Assembly (NCBI RefSeq): GCF_910592395.1
Contig: NW_027020281.1
Coordinates: 64,001-128,000, forward strand
Source of the DNA: Lineus longissimus
Lineage: Eukaryota > Nemertea > Pilidiophora > Heteronemertea > Lineidae
Direction: 5' to 3'
DNA: 64,000 nt
Shown: piece by piece, positions 44,488 to 52,718 of the stretch
Position numbering within the stretch: the stretch's first letter is position 1
Layout of the letters: every line of letters starts with the position of its first letter
Notes under the pieces: generated by a model
Seen by the model: the letters and a program-made list of their open reading frames with translations, nothing else
Told to the model about the DNA's origin: nothing
The model's database searches: none
Program-made: the position numbers and the translations under genes

Positions 44488-46029
44488 TTCGAAAACTGAC
44501 CATGAAGTCCTCAAGCGCGAGTTGTTCGCTCGATCCGATCCCAACCTGGATGCTAAAGCTATGTGTTGACTCTCTGTTACCAGTCATCGCTCGCATCGTG
44601 AATCTCTCGCTACAGGATGCTCGAGTTCCTACTGAATGGAAGTGTGCCCTGGTATCGCCTTTGTTAAAGAAAGCAGGACTTGATCGGACCTTTTCCAACT
44701 TTAGGCCGGTTAGCAACTTAGCATTTGTGTCTAAGCTTGTTGAGAGGGTAGTAGTTGACCAGCTAATGGTCCACAGTGATAATTCTGCCCCACTACCAGC
44801 AGTCCAGTCCGCATACCGCAAGAACCACTCGACAGAGACTGCTCTTCTGAAGGTTCAAAGTGACATTCTTATGAAAATGGACAATCAGGAAGTCTGCTTG
44901 CTAGTCTTGCTACGCGTTTGATACGGTTGATGTAGACATATAGCTTCAAACCATGGAGACAGATTTTGGCGTCACTGGCCTTTGCCTTCAGTGGCTGAAG
45001 TCTTATCTCTCTAATAGAGAGCAGTGTGTCGTCATCAATGGTAGCAAATCTAAGCATTTTTCACTCCATTGTGGTGTTCACAGGGCAGTTGCCTTGGACC
45101 CATCCTCTTTTTGTTCTATGTCAAGGCTTTATCACATCATTTCACGTCACTTGCCAGATGCACATGGCTATTCAGACGACAATCAGCTCTATATGTCTTT
45201 CTGTCCTTTGGCATCTACTAACCAGCAGAGAGCTGTGTGCGAAACGGAAGCATGTGTAGCTGATGTCCGTGCGTGGATGATCGAGAACGAGCTCCTCATC
45301 AATGATCTTAAGACAGAGTTCATTTTTATCGGTTCTAGACAAATGCTCCAGAAGGTAGATATGGGTTCAATCAGAGTGGGGGAGGCCTCAATTTCACCTG
45401 TCGAATCGGTACGAAACCTTGGTGTTTACTTTGACAAAAACATGTCTATGGAAACCCATGTTAGTAGGGTCTGCTCCAAGGCTTTCCTGGGTCTTTATAA
45501 GATCCGCCAAATTCGACGGTTCCTCAGTCCTGAGTCAACCACCACTCTTGTTCATGCCTTTGTCACTTCTCACATTGATTATTGTAATTCCCTTCTATAT
45601 GGCATTTCTACACATCAACTCTCCAGACTGCAGCGTGCACTTAATGCTGCAGCTCGCGTTGTGTGTCTGGTGCCGCGGTTTGATCGTATCACACCGGGTC
45701 TCATGCGACTCCATTGGCTTCCTGTTAAATACAGGATTGTTTTCAAAGTGCTTTTATTTACATATAAGGCAATACATGGAGTCGCACCTGTGTACCTGTG
45801 TGATATGGTCAGACTGAGGCACCATTCCACCTACCATCTCCGCTCTGTTATTGCTCCAACTTTGGTGGTCCCTCGCACTAAGTGCAAAACCTTTGGTGAC
45901 CGTTCTTTTTACAAGTCATCACCGGTTCTATGGAACCAGCTACCTTCCAACATCAAGCTTGCTGGTTCCATAGACATTTTCAAAACTCTCCTGAAACAAC
46001 ACCTTTTCAGGGAGTGTTTTGCTTTGTAA
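44364..46029 (+). pseudogene. LINE ORF2, reverse transcriptase and C-terminus
   Basis: Two frames, 44364-44921 and 44953-46029. The first carries RT fingers (SLDPIPTWMLK, VSPLLKKAG, FRPVSNLAFVSKLVERVV, QSAYRKNHSTETALL). The region that should hold RT motif A is damaged near 44915-44950: only FDTVD survives, in a different frame. The second has GYSDDNQLYM (YxDD as YSDD, 45169-45180), the thumb, and the C-terminal block ending in FKTLLKQHLFRECFAL. Without motif A's first catalytic Asp in frame this copy cannot polymerise. Confidence 0.88.
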
Positions 46030-46069
46030 AGCGCCTGAGAATTTAAGTTTTTCTTTTAATTCAGGCGCT
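46030..46069 (+). other. LINE 3' terminal stem-loop
   Basis: AGCGCCTGA (46030-46038) pairs with TCAGGCGCT (46061-46069), and the stop codon of ORF2 is immediately upstream. The hairpin is followed by ATAGAAATTCTTATATTC. Such a structure is the likely recognition site for the element's own RT. The SINE at 1503-1753 ends in a similar structure. Confidence 0.75.
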
Positions 46070-46095
46070 ATAGAAATTCTTATATTCATACTCCT

Positions 46096-46327
46096 ACGAG
46101 GGAGGCTTGATAGTCCTTGGTCACACATAGGGCCCGCTACATAAAGAACCCCGTATTAAAATTAGATACCTAGGATACCCCCCCCCCCCCCCCCCCGATA
46201 AAAGGCTTGCTCTGTGGCAATGTCATTGTCATGTTTGAAACACGCAGGTTGGTGATGGGTAACATTAATTCCACACTTGACCTTAATAAGTTTCATGTGC
46301 CTCGGCAACGTGAGACAAGTAGGCGGA
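46096..46327. other. Upstream region of the small gene, with C19
   Basis: C19 at 46178-46196, then about 130 bp that would be the proximal promoter of the gene at 46369. No CCAAT box is obvious. Confidence 0.4.
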
Positions 46328-46334
46328 TATAAAG
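46328..46334 (+). promoter_or_regulatory. TATA box of the small gene
   Basis: TATAAAG lies 35-41 nt before the ATG. A start site 28-32 nt downstream would fall at about 46358-46364, near TCGTTCG, which is one base off the TCATTCG cap motif common in replication-dependent histone genes. That would leave a very short 5' UTR. Confidence 0.6.
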
Positions 46335-46368
46335 AAAGTCCCACATCCAAATTGCCATATCGTTCGAG

Positions 46369-46716
46369 ATGAATCAAGAACCAAGAATCCTAGTCGCCAA
46401 GCTCAACGAGGCATGGAGAAAATTTCTCAAGGCGTATGACCAGATTACCCTTTTGAGAAGACACCTGCTCCACCTCCGCACCAAGTTAGCGCGTGTCAAC
46501 GAAAGTGGTCGCAACCATAGCTTGAGATATGTAATCAAGCTGAGGTTAGTCACAGCGGAGGGAGTACATGCGATGTACGACCACTTCGCCCATTTACGAG
46601 CCAGGGAGATAGAAACCATCCAAGAACAGATCAATGACCTTGAGTACTCATCGACCTCTTCAGACTCCTCCACTTCAGAATCGGAGTCGTCCACGCATTC
46701 AGAAACGGAACCATAA
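46369..46716 (+). CDS. Intronless 115-aa protein gene with histone-type mRNA 3' end
   Basis: I do not recognise the protein; it is not a core or linker histone. Residues about 6-46 and 52-90 look like two long amphipathic helices (helical hairpin or coiled coil), with mixed Arg/Lys and Glu. The last 25 residues are almost only Ser, Thr, Glu and Asp, a likely phosphorylated acidic tail resembling casein kinase 2 sites. The frame is intact, begins at the first ATG after a TATA box and stops 25 nt before a histone-like stem-loop, with no AATAAA in the next 100 bp. It sits about 270 bp after a dead LINE and 4.3 kb before the KMT5A-like promoter, same strand. The mRNA is predicted to be non-polyadenylated and made in S phase. 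An acidic-tailed chromatin or histone-handling protein is one guess; a multicopy gene or an element-borne gene is another. Confidence 0.75.
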   Translation: MNQEPRILVAKLNEAWRKFLKAYDQITLLRRHLLHLRTKLARVNESGRNHSLRYVIKLRLVTAEGVHAMYDHFAHLRAREIETIQEQINDLEYSSTSSDSSTSESESSTHSETEP

Positions 46717-46741
46717 GATAATTAGCTGCTGACATCGAAAG

Positions 46742-46757
46742 GGCCCTTCTAAGGGCC
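46742..46757 (+). terminator. Histone-type mRNA 3' stem-loop
   Basis: GGCCCTTCTAAGGGCC: a 6-bp stem with GG/CC at the base, three pyrimidine-purine pairs and U-A at the top, closing the 4-nt loop UCUA with U at loop positions 1 and 3. This is the geometry of the replication-dependent histone stem-loop bound by SLBP. AAAG precedes it and ACAAAA follows, close to the usual A-rich flanks. It starts 26 nt after the stop codon ends. Confidence 0.8.
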
Positions 46758-46767
46758 ACAAAATTTT

Positions 46768-46777
46768 CAAAAGAGAC
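46768..46777 (+). promoter_or_regulatory. Histone downstream element-like purine tract
   Basis: CAAAAGAGAC lies 11-20 nt after the stem-loop, where the U7 snRNP target of histone pre-mRNAs is expected. The AAAGAGA core resembles the CAAGAAAGA consensus. Cleavage would fall between it and the stem-loop. Confidence 0.55.
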
Positions 46778-46779
46778 AT

Positions 46780-47395
46780 ATCGTTACCTACAATATAGCT
46801 TTACCCAAGCCTATACATGTAGGCCTACATGTAAGCCTAGAGCAATACCTTTAGTAGATAGGCCTAAGCCTTCTTTGTCCAGAGGATCGACGCTGATATA
46901 CTGTAGGCCTATAGGCCCAAAAACTGGCAAATGTTTTGGCAAACCAGGTCCTTTATATCATTCATTCCCAACCTGCCGACTCCCGCGACATTCCTGAAAC
47001 ATGCCTTTTTTCAAATATCAGAACTTCGCTCAAGCCCCCCCCCCGAAAGGCCCATTCTTAAGGGTCAAAGTTGCTCATTCCCATTTTCGACCCCTTCTCA
47101 AGGGCCACAGGGGTTCGCCATGTAAGAGGGACACATATTTTCTAAAAGTACATTATTGGTTGATTTTTGACAATATCGGTTAGAAAAAGTGTTTTACATT
47201 ATGCGTTGACTTTTAGCATTATTGGTTGACTTTTACATTATGCGTCAATTTTTGTTACAATATCAGTTAAGACGTAATCTTTTTACATTAATCGCACTTT
47301 TTTACATTAATAGTTGTTACAAGTCACACGTCGGTGATGCCACGTGATTAGAAATAACATGTATATCGCCAGTACAGGAAGGTACAGCGTAAAGC
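46780..47395. other. Spacer with degenerate stem-loop relatives
   Basis: CCCCTTCTCAAGGGCCACAG (47091-47110) resembles the stem-loop and its 3' flank at 46743-46760, and AAAGGCCCATTCTTAAGGG (47046-47064) is a weaker relative. No intact frame is associated with them. Several TTACATTA(T/A)-type repeats follow. Confidence 0.45.
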
Positions 47396-47600
47396 GGGCC
47401 GCACACTTGTTTCAAGTTCGTGAAACGCCAAGAAACATTTGTTTCAACGTGAACAAGTGTGCGACACATCATTGCGTTTAGGAAACGCGATGAGACATTT
47501 GTTTCAACGCGTTTCAAGAGACCGCACACTTCAAATGTTTCATGTTGTTTCACGAAGTGTGCAACAAGGCCTGTTTCCACCTGGGCGGCAGCGGCAGCGT
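47396..47600. repeat. Complex inverted repeat with GTTTCA/TGAAAC motifs
   Basis: GCACACTTGTTTCAAG near 47401 and CACGAAGTGTGC near 47551, with several TTTGTTTCAACG and CGTGAAAC blocks, form multiple alternative hairpins. It looks like a MITE of the Harbinger or hAT type, but borders and target duplication are not clear. Confidence 0.45.
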
Positions 47601-48726
47601 ATCACGCGGTTCTCTTTGTTATTTCACGCGGCGTCGCATGCATGAATGCGAAGCTAATCATTTCACACGTCCTTGTGTGGCCGATATTTCCGGCCAGTGG
47701 CCTAATTATTTGGCATACAGGCACCTGCAAGCACATAGAATTAAGGAATAATGTTATACTTATAGTAGAGTGATAAACTCAAGGAATGGCACTGGGCCAC
47801 ACCAAACATTCACTTAAATAGGTATAAGTATATATTATGTAATGATTGAAGGTATTAAAGAGCATTAAAACTATTGTATTGAAAAAGGCAAGACCAGCTT
47901 GTGCTGCCATCTGGAATGGGCAGCACAACAGTTACTATTAAATACATTAACCCATTCTCCCACACTTGGGGGCAGGCCTTTTTTAAACATATGATATTTT
48001 ATTAATCTATACAGATTAAAGGGAGGCAAGAAAAAAGCAAAATGCTTAACACTCATGCCCCCCCCCCCCCCCCCCCCTCCATACAATACAGACTACATAA
48101 ATTGTATATAGAAAGAGAAAAAAGAAATCAAATGATAACCGAATAAGGATACGAATTAGGCTGCACAGAGACAATCAGCGAGTAAATCTTCGAGTTGATT
48201 TGATCTTGATGTAATTTTGAACAACAGTAAATATGGCTTTATTTTCTTCAAATGAGTAAATATCGCTCGGCAAGCCTTCAGAGACCAGGGCCACATTTGG
48301 TAAATCTCTTCGGTTAGCATAGCTTTATCATTCTCTTTCAGTTAAGCGGCCTTTCCTTCAGAGCTTGAGCGTATGCGTAGCGAGCGTTTCTCTTTTTTTA
48401 TTTCTTACTTACTTTCCTTTAATGGAACTTTAGCCTTTCTAGGCTTTGCCATCCCGTTATAGTGCACTTGCGCAACATAAATGTTAAAGCATGTGGGTGG
48501 ACGTAACTTCATACTACGTATTACAAGTTGTGAAAAGTCACTAAAATCGTTTAGTTGTCGTTATCGTTAACTCTTCCATGTCTGATGATGTCACATATCT
48601 AAACCATCTTATCGTTGTATGCCCATTGCTCTATACTTAGTTGCCCCTGTAGTTGTACAGGAGCTCGCGATTTTGCGATGATTTATCCAGGGGTGTCGTA
48701 TTTTGTAGAGCAGCTACCTCACTGCG
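47601..48726. other. Unassigned spacer with a C20 tract
   Basis: C20 at 48058-48077. The segment CCTTCAGAGCTTGAGCGT (48355) recurs at 52498, so part of this is a repeat shared with the KMT5A-like intron. No gene seen. Confidence 0.4.
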
Positions 48727-48808
48727 ATACGGAAGGCAACGAGACTACCGACTCTACCGACTCTGGTAGTTTAACTACCAGAGTCGGTAGTCTCGTTGCC
48801 TTCCGTAT
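48727..48808. repeat. 82-bp near-perfect palindrome
   Basis: ATACGGAAGGCAACGAGACT reads inward from the left and AGTCTCGTTGCCTTCCGTAT from the right, meeting at GGTAGTTTAACTACC. The only asymmetry is an extra 9-bp ACCGACTCT copy in the left arm. No target duplication is evident. Confidence 0.9.
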
Positions 48809-49551
48809 ACCGTATGCTCTGATGGCTGTATTGCATCGATTTTTAAAGGCTGCCAGTTGCGGACAATGAGTTGACACACCAAGGTGTATGCCATGCGTAA
48901 GGAAGGGAGGGGGGGGTCTAAAATTTTGTGTATACTTGAACGCTCCCCAAGGATAGCATAGCTTCAGTATCTCGGTATATAGCAAATGCATGCAGTGTTG
49001 ACTTGAACGTTTCATCCCAAACACCTTATCCTTACTTCACTACAGACCAGTGTTTTTTTAAACCGAGCGTAGTACCATACTTGTAACGATCGCGAATACC
49101 CTCTCGGTGACCTCTACGCGCCTACTGCTACATGCGCTCGCTTATGGTAGGCATTGGACTGGACTCAAAAATACCTTGAAGCTTTTGTAGTGACTTTTTT
49201 TCACTATTGTCTTGACCCCCTCCCCCCTCCGTCAGAAGTGAAAAATCCGCATGTTTTGGCTTCACTCCTGGTTGGTGTCACACAAGCCCTTTTGAGAAGA
49301 TGTGGGGAAAGGGACAAAATATATGATCATCTCATACTGAAGAGGATAGAGGTTTAAAGGCTCTTTTTACAGATGCCTGCTCAAATAGAAGGGTTTCTAT
49401 GTTTTAGCCCTCGGAGAAGATAGGGACTAGAGGATCTTGGTGATTAAAACTGAATTTTATTAACTGAATTTAAAAAGAAATGTTACAACATGACAAGAGC
49501 TGTCTCGCGAGATTTCCATTATTCTAGTCTCTTTTCTAAGAGTCATGATTA
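48809..49551. other. Unassigned spacer
   Basis: No gene or recurrent element recognised. Confidence 0.4.
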
Positions 49552-49555
49552 TATA

Positions 49556-50197
49556 CTGTAGCGACTCGTCGGTTCATTATGTATTCCTTGGTCAGAGGGA
49601 CAGCCCCTTTACCACGTGACTTTAGTAATCGTACTCACATGGCACTATAGAAGCCCTCCCAAAATGAATATTCATTCATTGATTCACGCTAACGCGGTAT
49701 CGGTCTATTTCAGGCTTAGGCCTATGCTTTTCAAGGTGTCCCGAAATCAATGGGCCGCGAAGTTTATGGGCTTATAGCTCGACCTTTCGAAGTATACTAC
49801 AGGTGGTACCGGGGGCGCTGGCAAAGCAAGGTTGGGTGTGCGCGTGGGTGAAGTAGGGGGGGGGGTCATGGTCCGGGGGTTGTGTGTGCGCGTGGATGAG
49901 GTGTGTGTGGGGGGGGGGGGGCGATGGTCCTGGGGCAGGCAAAGCAACATAGGCCTACAGGGACACACTTAGCTAACATTGCGAAACGTTCAGAAAGGTA
50001 TGGTCAAAGGGCCTAGTAAGGGACTCCGATTCCATTTCAATCACTGCAAACACGGAATCGTCGCGCAAAATGAATATTAATTTGTGGTTCGGCTTACTGC
50101 ATCACGTGATTATGACTAATCGAATCGGGTGTTGAAAAGGCGGTCCCTCTGGCCTTTGAGTTTATAATAAACTGACGCTTTAACTGAGTCGCTACAG
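49556..50197. mobile_element. 642-bp TIR element flanked by TATA
   Basis: Ends CTGTAGCGACTC and GAGTCGCTACAG are exact inverted repeats, with looser pairing continuing about 50 bp inward (AGAGGGAC...GTCCCTCT). TATA flanks both sides (49552-49555 and 50198-50201), so the duplication is TA or TATA. The interior has two related G11/G14 runs (49856 and 49910) inside GTGTGTGCGCGTGGATGAGG-like repeats. No transposase. Confidence 0.75.
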
Positions 50198-50201
50198 TAT
50201 A

Positions 50202-50980
50202 TTAGTCCAGTGAGGCCCACTGGGTAGGAAACTGAAACTGTGATGGTATACGCCTGAACAATCTGCGTATGTATGAGATTGACGTGCAGAAACCTTTTTC
50301 ACGCACAGTGGGGAGGAAATGGGGAGGGACTATGAATATTGCCCAGTGACCGTTTCAGATGAGATGTGATAGATGTTGGTGGTTCTGTTCCAACCTGGAA
50401 GGAATAGTTCCACCAGACCCCCACAGCAAATTGCCCTGTGAGTTTTTTTGTCGTTATTTCCCTATTTTGAAGAAAGGTGTATTGTATCTTTTTAAAAATC
50501 CATGAAGCCAATTGTTTATAAAAAAAGTGAAAAGTCGACCCTGAAGTTGGCGAACCCCTTCCCCTTAGTGAAAAAATTTCACTACAAAAGCTTCAAAGTA
50601 TTTTTGAGACGGTCCCTAATAATGTGTGAAAGAGGACATTTAAGGGAAGGGGTAGGACAGGATTGGGTAAATCCCCTCACCATTTATAGGACTCATAGCG
50701 GCGACTGGGACCACAGTAAAAATCGCCATTGGCCTATTGGGCCTACTGAAAGCATAAAGGTGTGTATACTCTTTTGTGTGGCCGGTCGCGTCGGGTGACG
50801 ACATTTTTAAATATACTGACAGAAAAAAAGATCCTCCTGGACCAAAAGAAATATATCATCTGATCATCAACACGTCGACTCACTGCCTGGGAATAACCAC
50901 GTTTCCCATTCTCAGCAGCTCAAAAAAATGTTAATGTGTTTTAAATTGTTTCAACCCGCACAATTTCTGCTCTTACAAGT
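50202..50980. other. Spacer upstream of the KMT5A-like promoter
   Basis: A 98-codon frame (50502-50798) has no motif or splice context. Distal promoter sequence may lie here. Confidence 0.35.
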
Positions 50981-50987
50981 CCACGGA

Positions 50988-51043
50988 GGGCGGGAAAATA
51001 TTTCCCAACGTAAGATAAAGCTTCTTATGCAAATTTTTGGCGC
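50988..51043 (+). promoter_or_regulatory. Putative cell-cycle promoter of the KMT5A-like gene
   Basis: Three motifs within 56 bp: GGGCGGGAAA (50988-50997, E2F-like), ATGCAAAT (51027-51034, exact octamer/POU site) and TTTGGCGC (51036-51043, exact match to the E2F consensus TTTSSCGC). No TATA box. Octamer sites are known from histone H2B promoters and E2F sites from S-phase genes. The motifs lie just upstream of a plausible 5' UTR exon ending at a donor at 51170/51171. Confidence 0.5.
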
Positions 51044-51049
51044 TGTTTT

Positions 51050-51170
51050 TGTACAAGGCCATCATAAAAGAAGCCTTGCCGCCCGTCGGCAGCATAAGGA
51101 TAGAAGTTGTCGAGCTTTTCACACCGTTGTATTTAATGCAATGTCCACACAACTTTGATTCATATCACGG
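51050..51170 (+). other. Probable 5' UTR exon of the KMT5A-like gene
   Basis: The right end is a strong donor (CACGG|GTAAGTTT, GT at 51171). The left end is not visible. Its last ATG (51142) opens a short frame that ends before the donor, so it is treated as untranslated. It would splice to the acceptor at 51935-51936 over a 766-nt intron. Confidence 0.45.
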
Positions 51171-51382
51171 GTAAGTTTCTACTTGTCTATTTTCATTTGG
51201 GTAGCCTACTTTACTGTCAAGTTAGGCCTACCCTAGTCAAGGACTATTAACAAAAGTTTTGTTTCCGACCCGTATGTACCAATTTGTGGATCAGCGCCCA
51301 GGCATATAATGGAATCGACTATTAGGATAATTTAAGGCCTTTTCCTGTCGCGGGTAAATTACGAATAATGCATTGGGAATTC

Positions 51383-51719
51383 ATATATCTCGAAAACTAC
51401 TTGGCCAATTTTATCCATGTAGATAAGGACTCATTCTGGAGAGATTTCATATGTAAAAAAAGGAATTATACTTATAATATACTTTTTCTGAGAAAATTTT
51501 ATGCGTTTTATGCCTGGGCGCACAGCAACAATACCCATCCCAAGATTAGTAGTATGCCTTTTCGTTGTGGTGTGACAATGCACAAAATAGTACATTAATT
51601 TCGTAAAAACTCGATCTCAGTAACACCCGCCGATTTTTAACAAATACTCCAGAATCAATACACAATCTACGTTGATGAAAGGTTGGGTGAAAATTGGCTG
51701 AGTAGTTTTCGAGATAAGA
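51383..51719. mobile_element. Foldback element in intron 1
   Basis: TATCTCGAAAACTACTTGGC (about 51385) is complementary to GCTGAGTAGTTTTCGAGATA (51698-51717), and both arms continue inward through CATTCTGGAG-type sequence with gaps. No target duplication was identified. Confidence 0.6.
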
Positions 51720-51939
51720 TCCATAATACAGGGCAAGCCTACAATATCCAAAATTGTTGAGGCCTATAAGCAGCCAAGCAGACAACAGGAACCCCCGTTC
51801 CTAAAAAATATCCGAAAAGAAAATCGAATCAACTCGTCTTTATTTCTTTGTAATGTAAAATGTGAACACTAATTGAGAGAGCCCTCCGACTCCGTTATCA
51901 CTGAGAGTTCACCATATGTCTGTATCATCATTGCAGAAA

Positions 51940-52060
51940 ATGAGGAGATCCAGCCGGAGGGCGCAAAGTTCATCTTTCGATGTTCCATCTTATCAAGATT
52001 TTTTGGAGAAAGGAACTGATTCAGCAGGATTCAAAAGGCGATATATTGGCGAGTATATCG
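51940..52060 (+). CDS. KMT5A/SET8-like lysine methyltransferase, first coding exon
   Basis: Acceptor TATCATCATTGCAG ends at 51936, and the first ATG (51940, in AAAATGAGG) opens 40 codons plus one base before the donor ATATCG|GTAAGT (GT at 52061). The peptide has a basic, Ser-rich start (MRRSSRRAQSSS) and ends FKRRYIGEYI. The leftover G joins GA of the exon at 63711 to make a Gly codon, giving YIGEYIGWGVFATK across the junction, which matches the start of SET domains of the KMT5A class. An in-frame upstream ATG at 51916 lies in the acceptor tract and would only be used without splicing. Only 41 residues precede the SET domain, far fewer than in vertebrate KMT5A. Confidence 0.72.
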
Positions 52061-52356
52061 GTAAGTCCCATTTTCTACTGTTTTTGTGTAACCTTCGCCC
52101 AATATAATGTAGCAATCGTCCAAAGCCTGGCTGCACTATCACTTTTTCGTAATTTTTGATCTGTTTGCACTGTTGACCAGCAGTCCTGCCTTCAAACAAA
52201 CCTAGTTCTTCTACCCCGTTGTGCAATAAAGGCCCAAACCCACTGACGTGAATTACTGCGCAACAACGGCCCAATTCCACAGACCAATACGACGCTGTAT
52301 GAATAACGAATAGTGCAGATCGCATTTGTCGAAGTGAAAATCCGTCAGTCTAAAGG

Positions 52357-52481
52357 CCTGTTTCCACAAGGGCGTTTTGACGCCGCGTTTTACGCCCAGC
52401 CTTTGTTATTTTATACGCCATTGCTTCCAGACAAAGGGCTGAGCGTACAACGCGGCGTAAAACGCTATAATGGAAACGCAG
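52357..52481. mobile_element. Small TIR element, intron 2 (unit 1)
   Basis: CTGTTTCCAC...GCGTTTTACGC at the left pairs with GCGTAAAACGC...TGGAAACGCAG at the right. A related unit follows at 52591-52718. The GTTTCCA-type ends recall Harbinger-derived MITEs; no clear target duplication. Confidence 0.6.
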
Positions 52482-52590
52482 TTTTAAGTGGACTATCCTT
52501 CAGAGCTTGAGCGTGAGCCTAGCGCGCGTTTCTCTTTGAGTTGACGCGCCAAGCTAACAGTTCTCTGCTCTGATGGAAACAATCTAATAA

Positions 52591-52718
52591 GCTTCGTTTC
52601 CACTATGACGTTTTTACCCCGCGTTTTATGCCCAGCCTTTGTTATTTTACACACCATTGCTTCCAGACAAAGGGCTGAGCGTACAACGCTGCGTAAAATG
52701 CCTTAGTGGAATCAGGCT
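52591..52718. mobile_element. Small TIR element, intron 2 (unit 2)
   Basis: Shares CCCAGCCTTTGTTATTTTA, CCATTGCTTCCAGACAAAGG and GCTGAGCGTACAACGC with unit 1 at 52357, and has similar GTTTCCACTA/TAGTGGAA ends. The pair is either two insertions or one longer composite. Confidence 0.6.

Larger units (their letters stand above)
42703..46095 (+). mobile_element. CR1-like LINE (non-LTR retrotransposon), broken
   Basis: Nearly full-length ORF2 region: apurinic endonuclease, reverse transcriptase, C-terminal domain, then a 3' stem-loop and a short AT-rich tail. The motif set (QNAARV-like LNAAARVVCL, HIDYCNSLLYG, LGVYFD) fits the CR1/L2 part of the non-LTR tree. At least two frame breaks and a deletion inside RT make it inactive. 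No ORF1 was recognised upstream. Confidence 0.9.

Noticed and set aside
44306-44821. 171-codon minus-strand frame.
   Set aside because: Antisense shadow of the LINE reverse transcriptase.
46374-46694. 106-codon minus-strand frame opposite the small gene.
   Set aside because: The plus frame has the TATA box, the start context and the 3' stem-loop in the right order. The antisense frame has none.
51916-52107. Unspliced frame starting at 51916 as the true start of the KMT5A-like protein.
   Set aside because: Its first bases form the acceptor TATCATCATTGCAG and its end reads past a strong donor. The spliced model fits the phase and family better.
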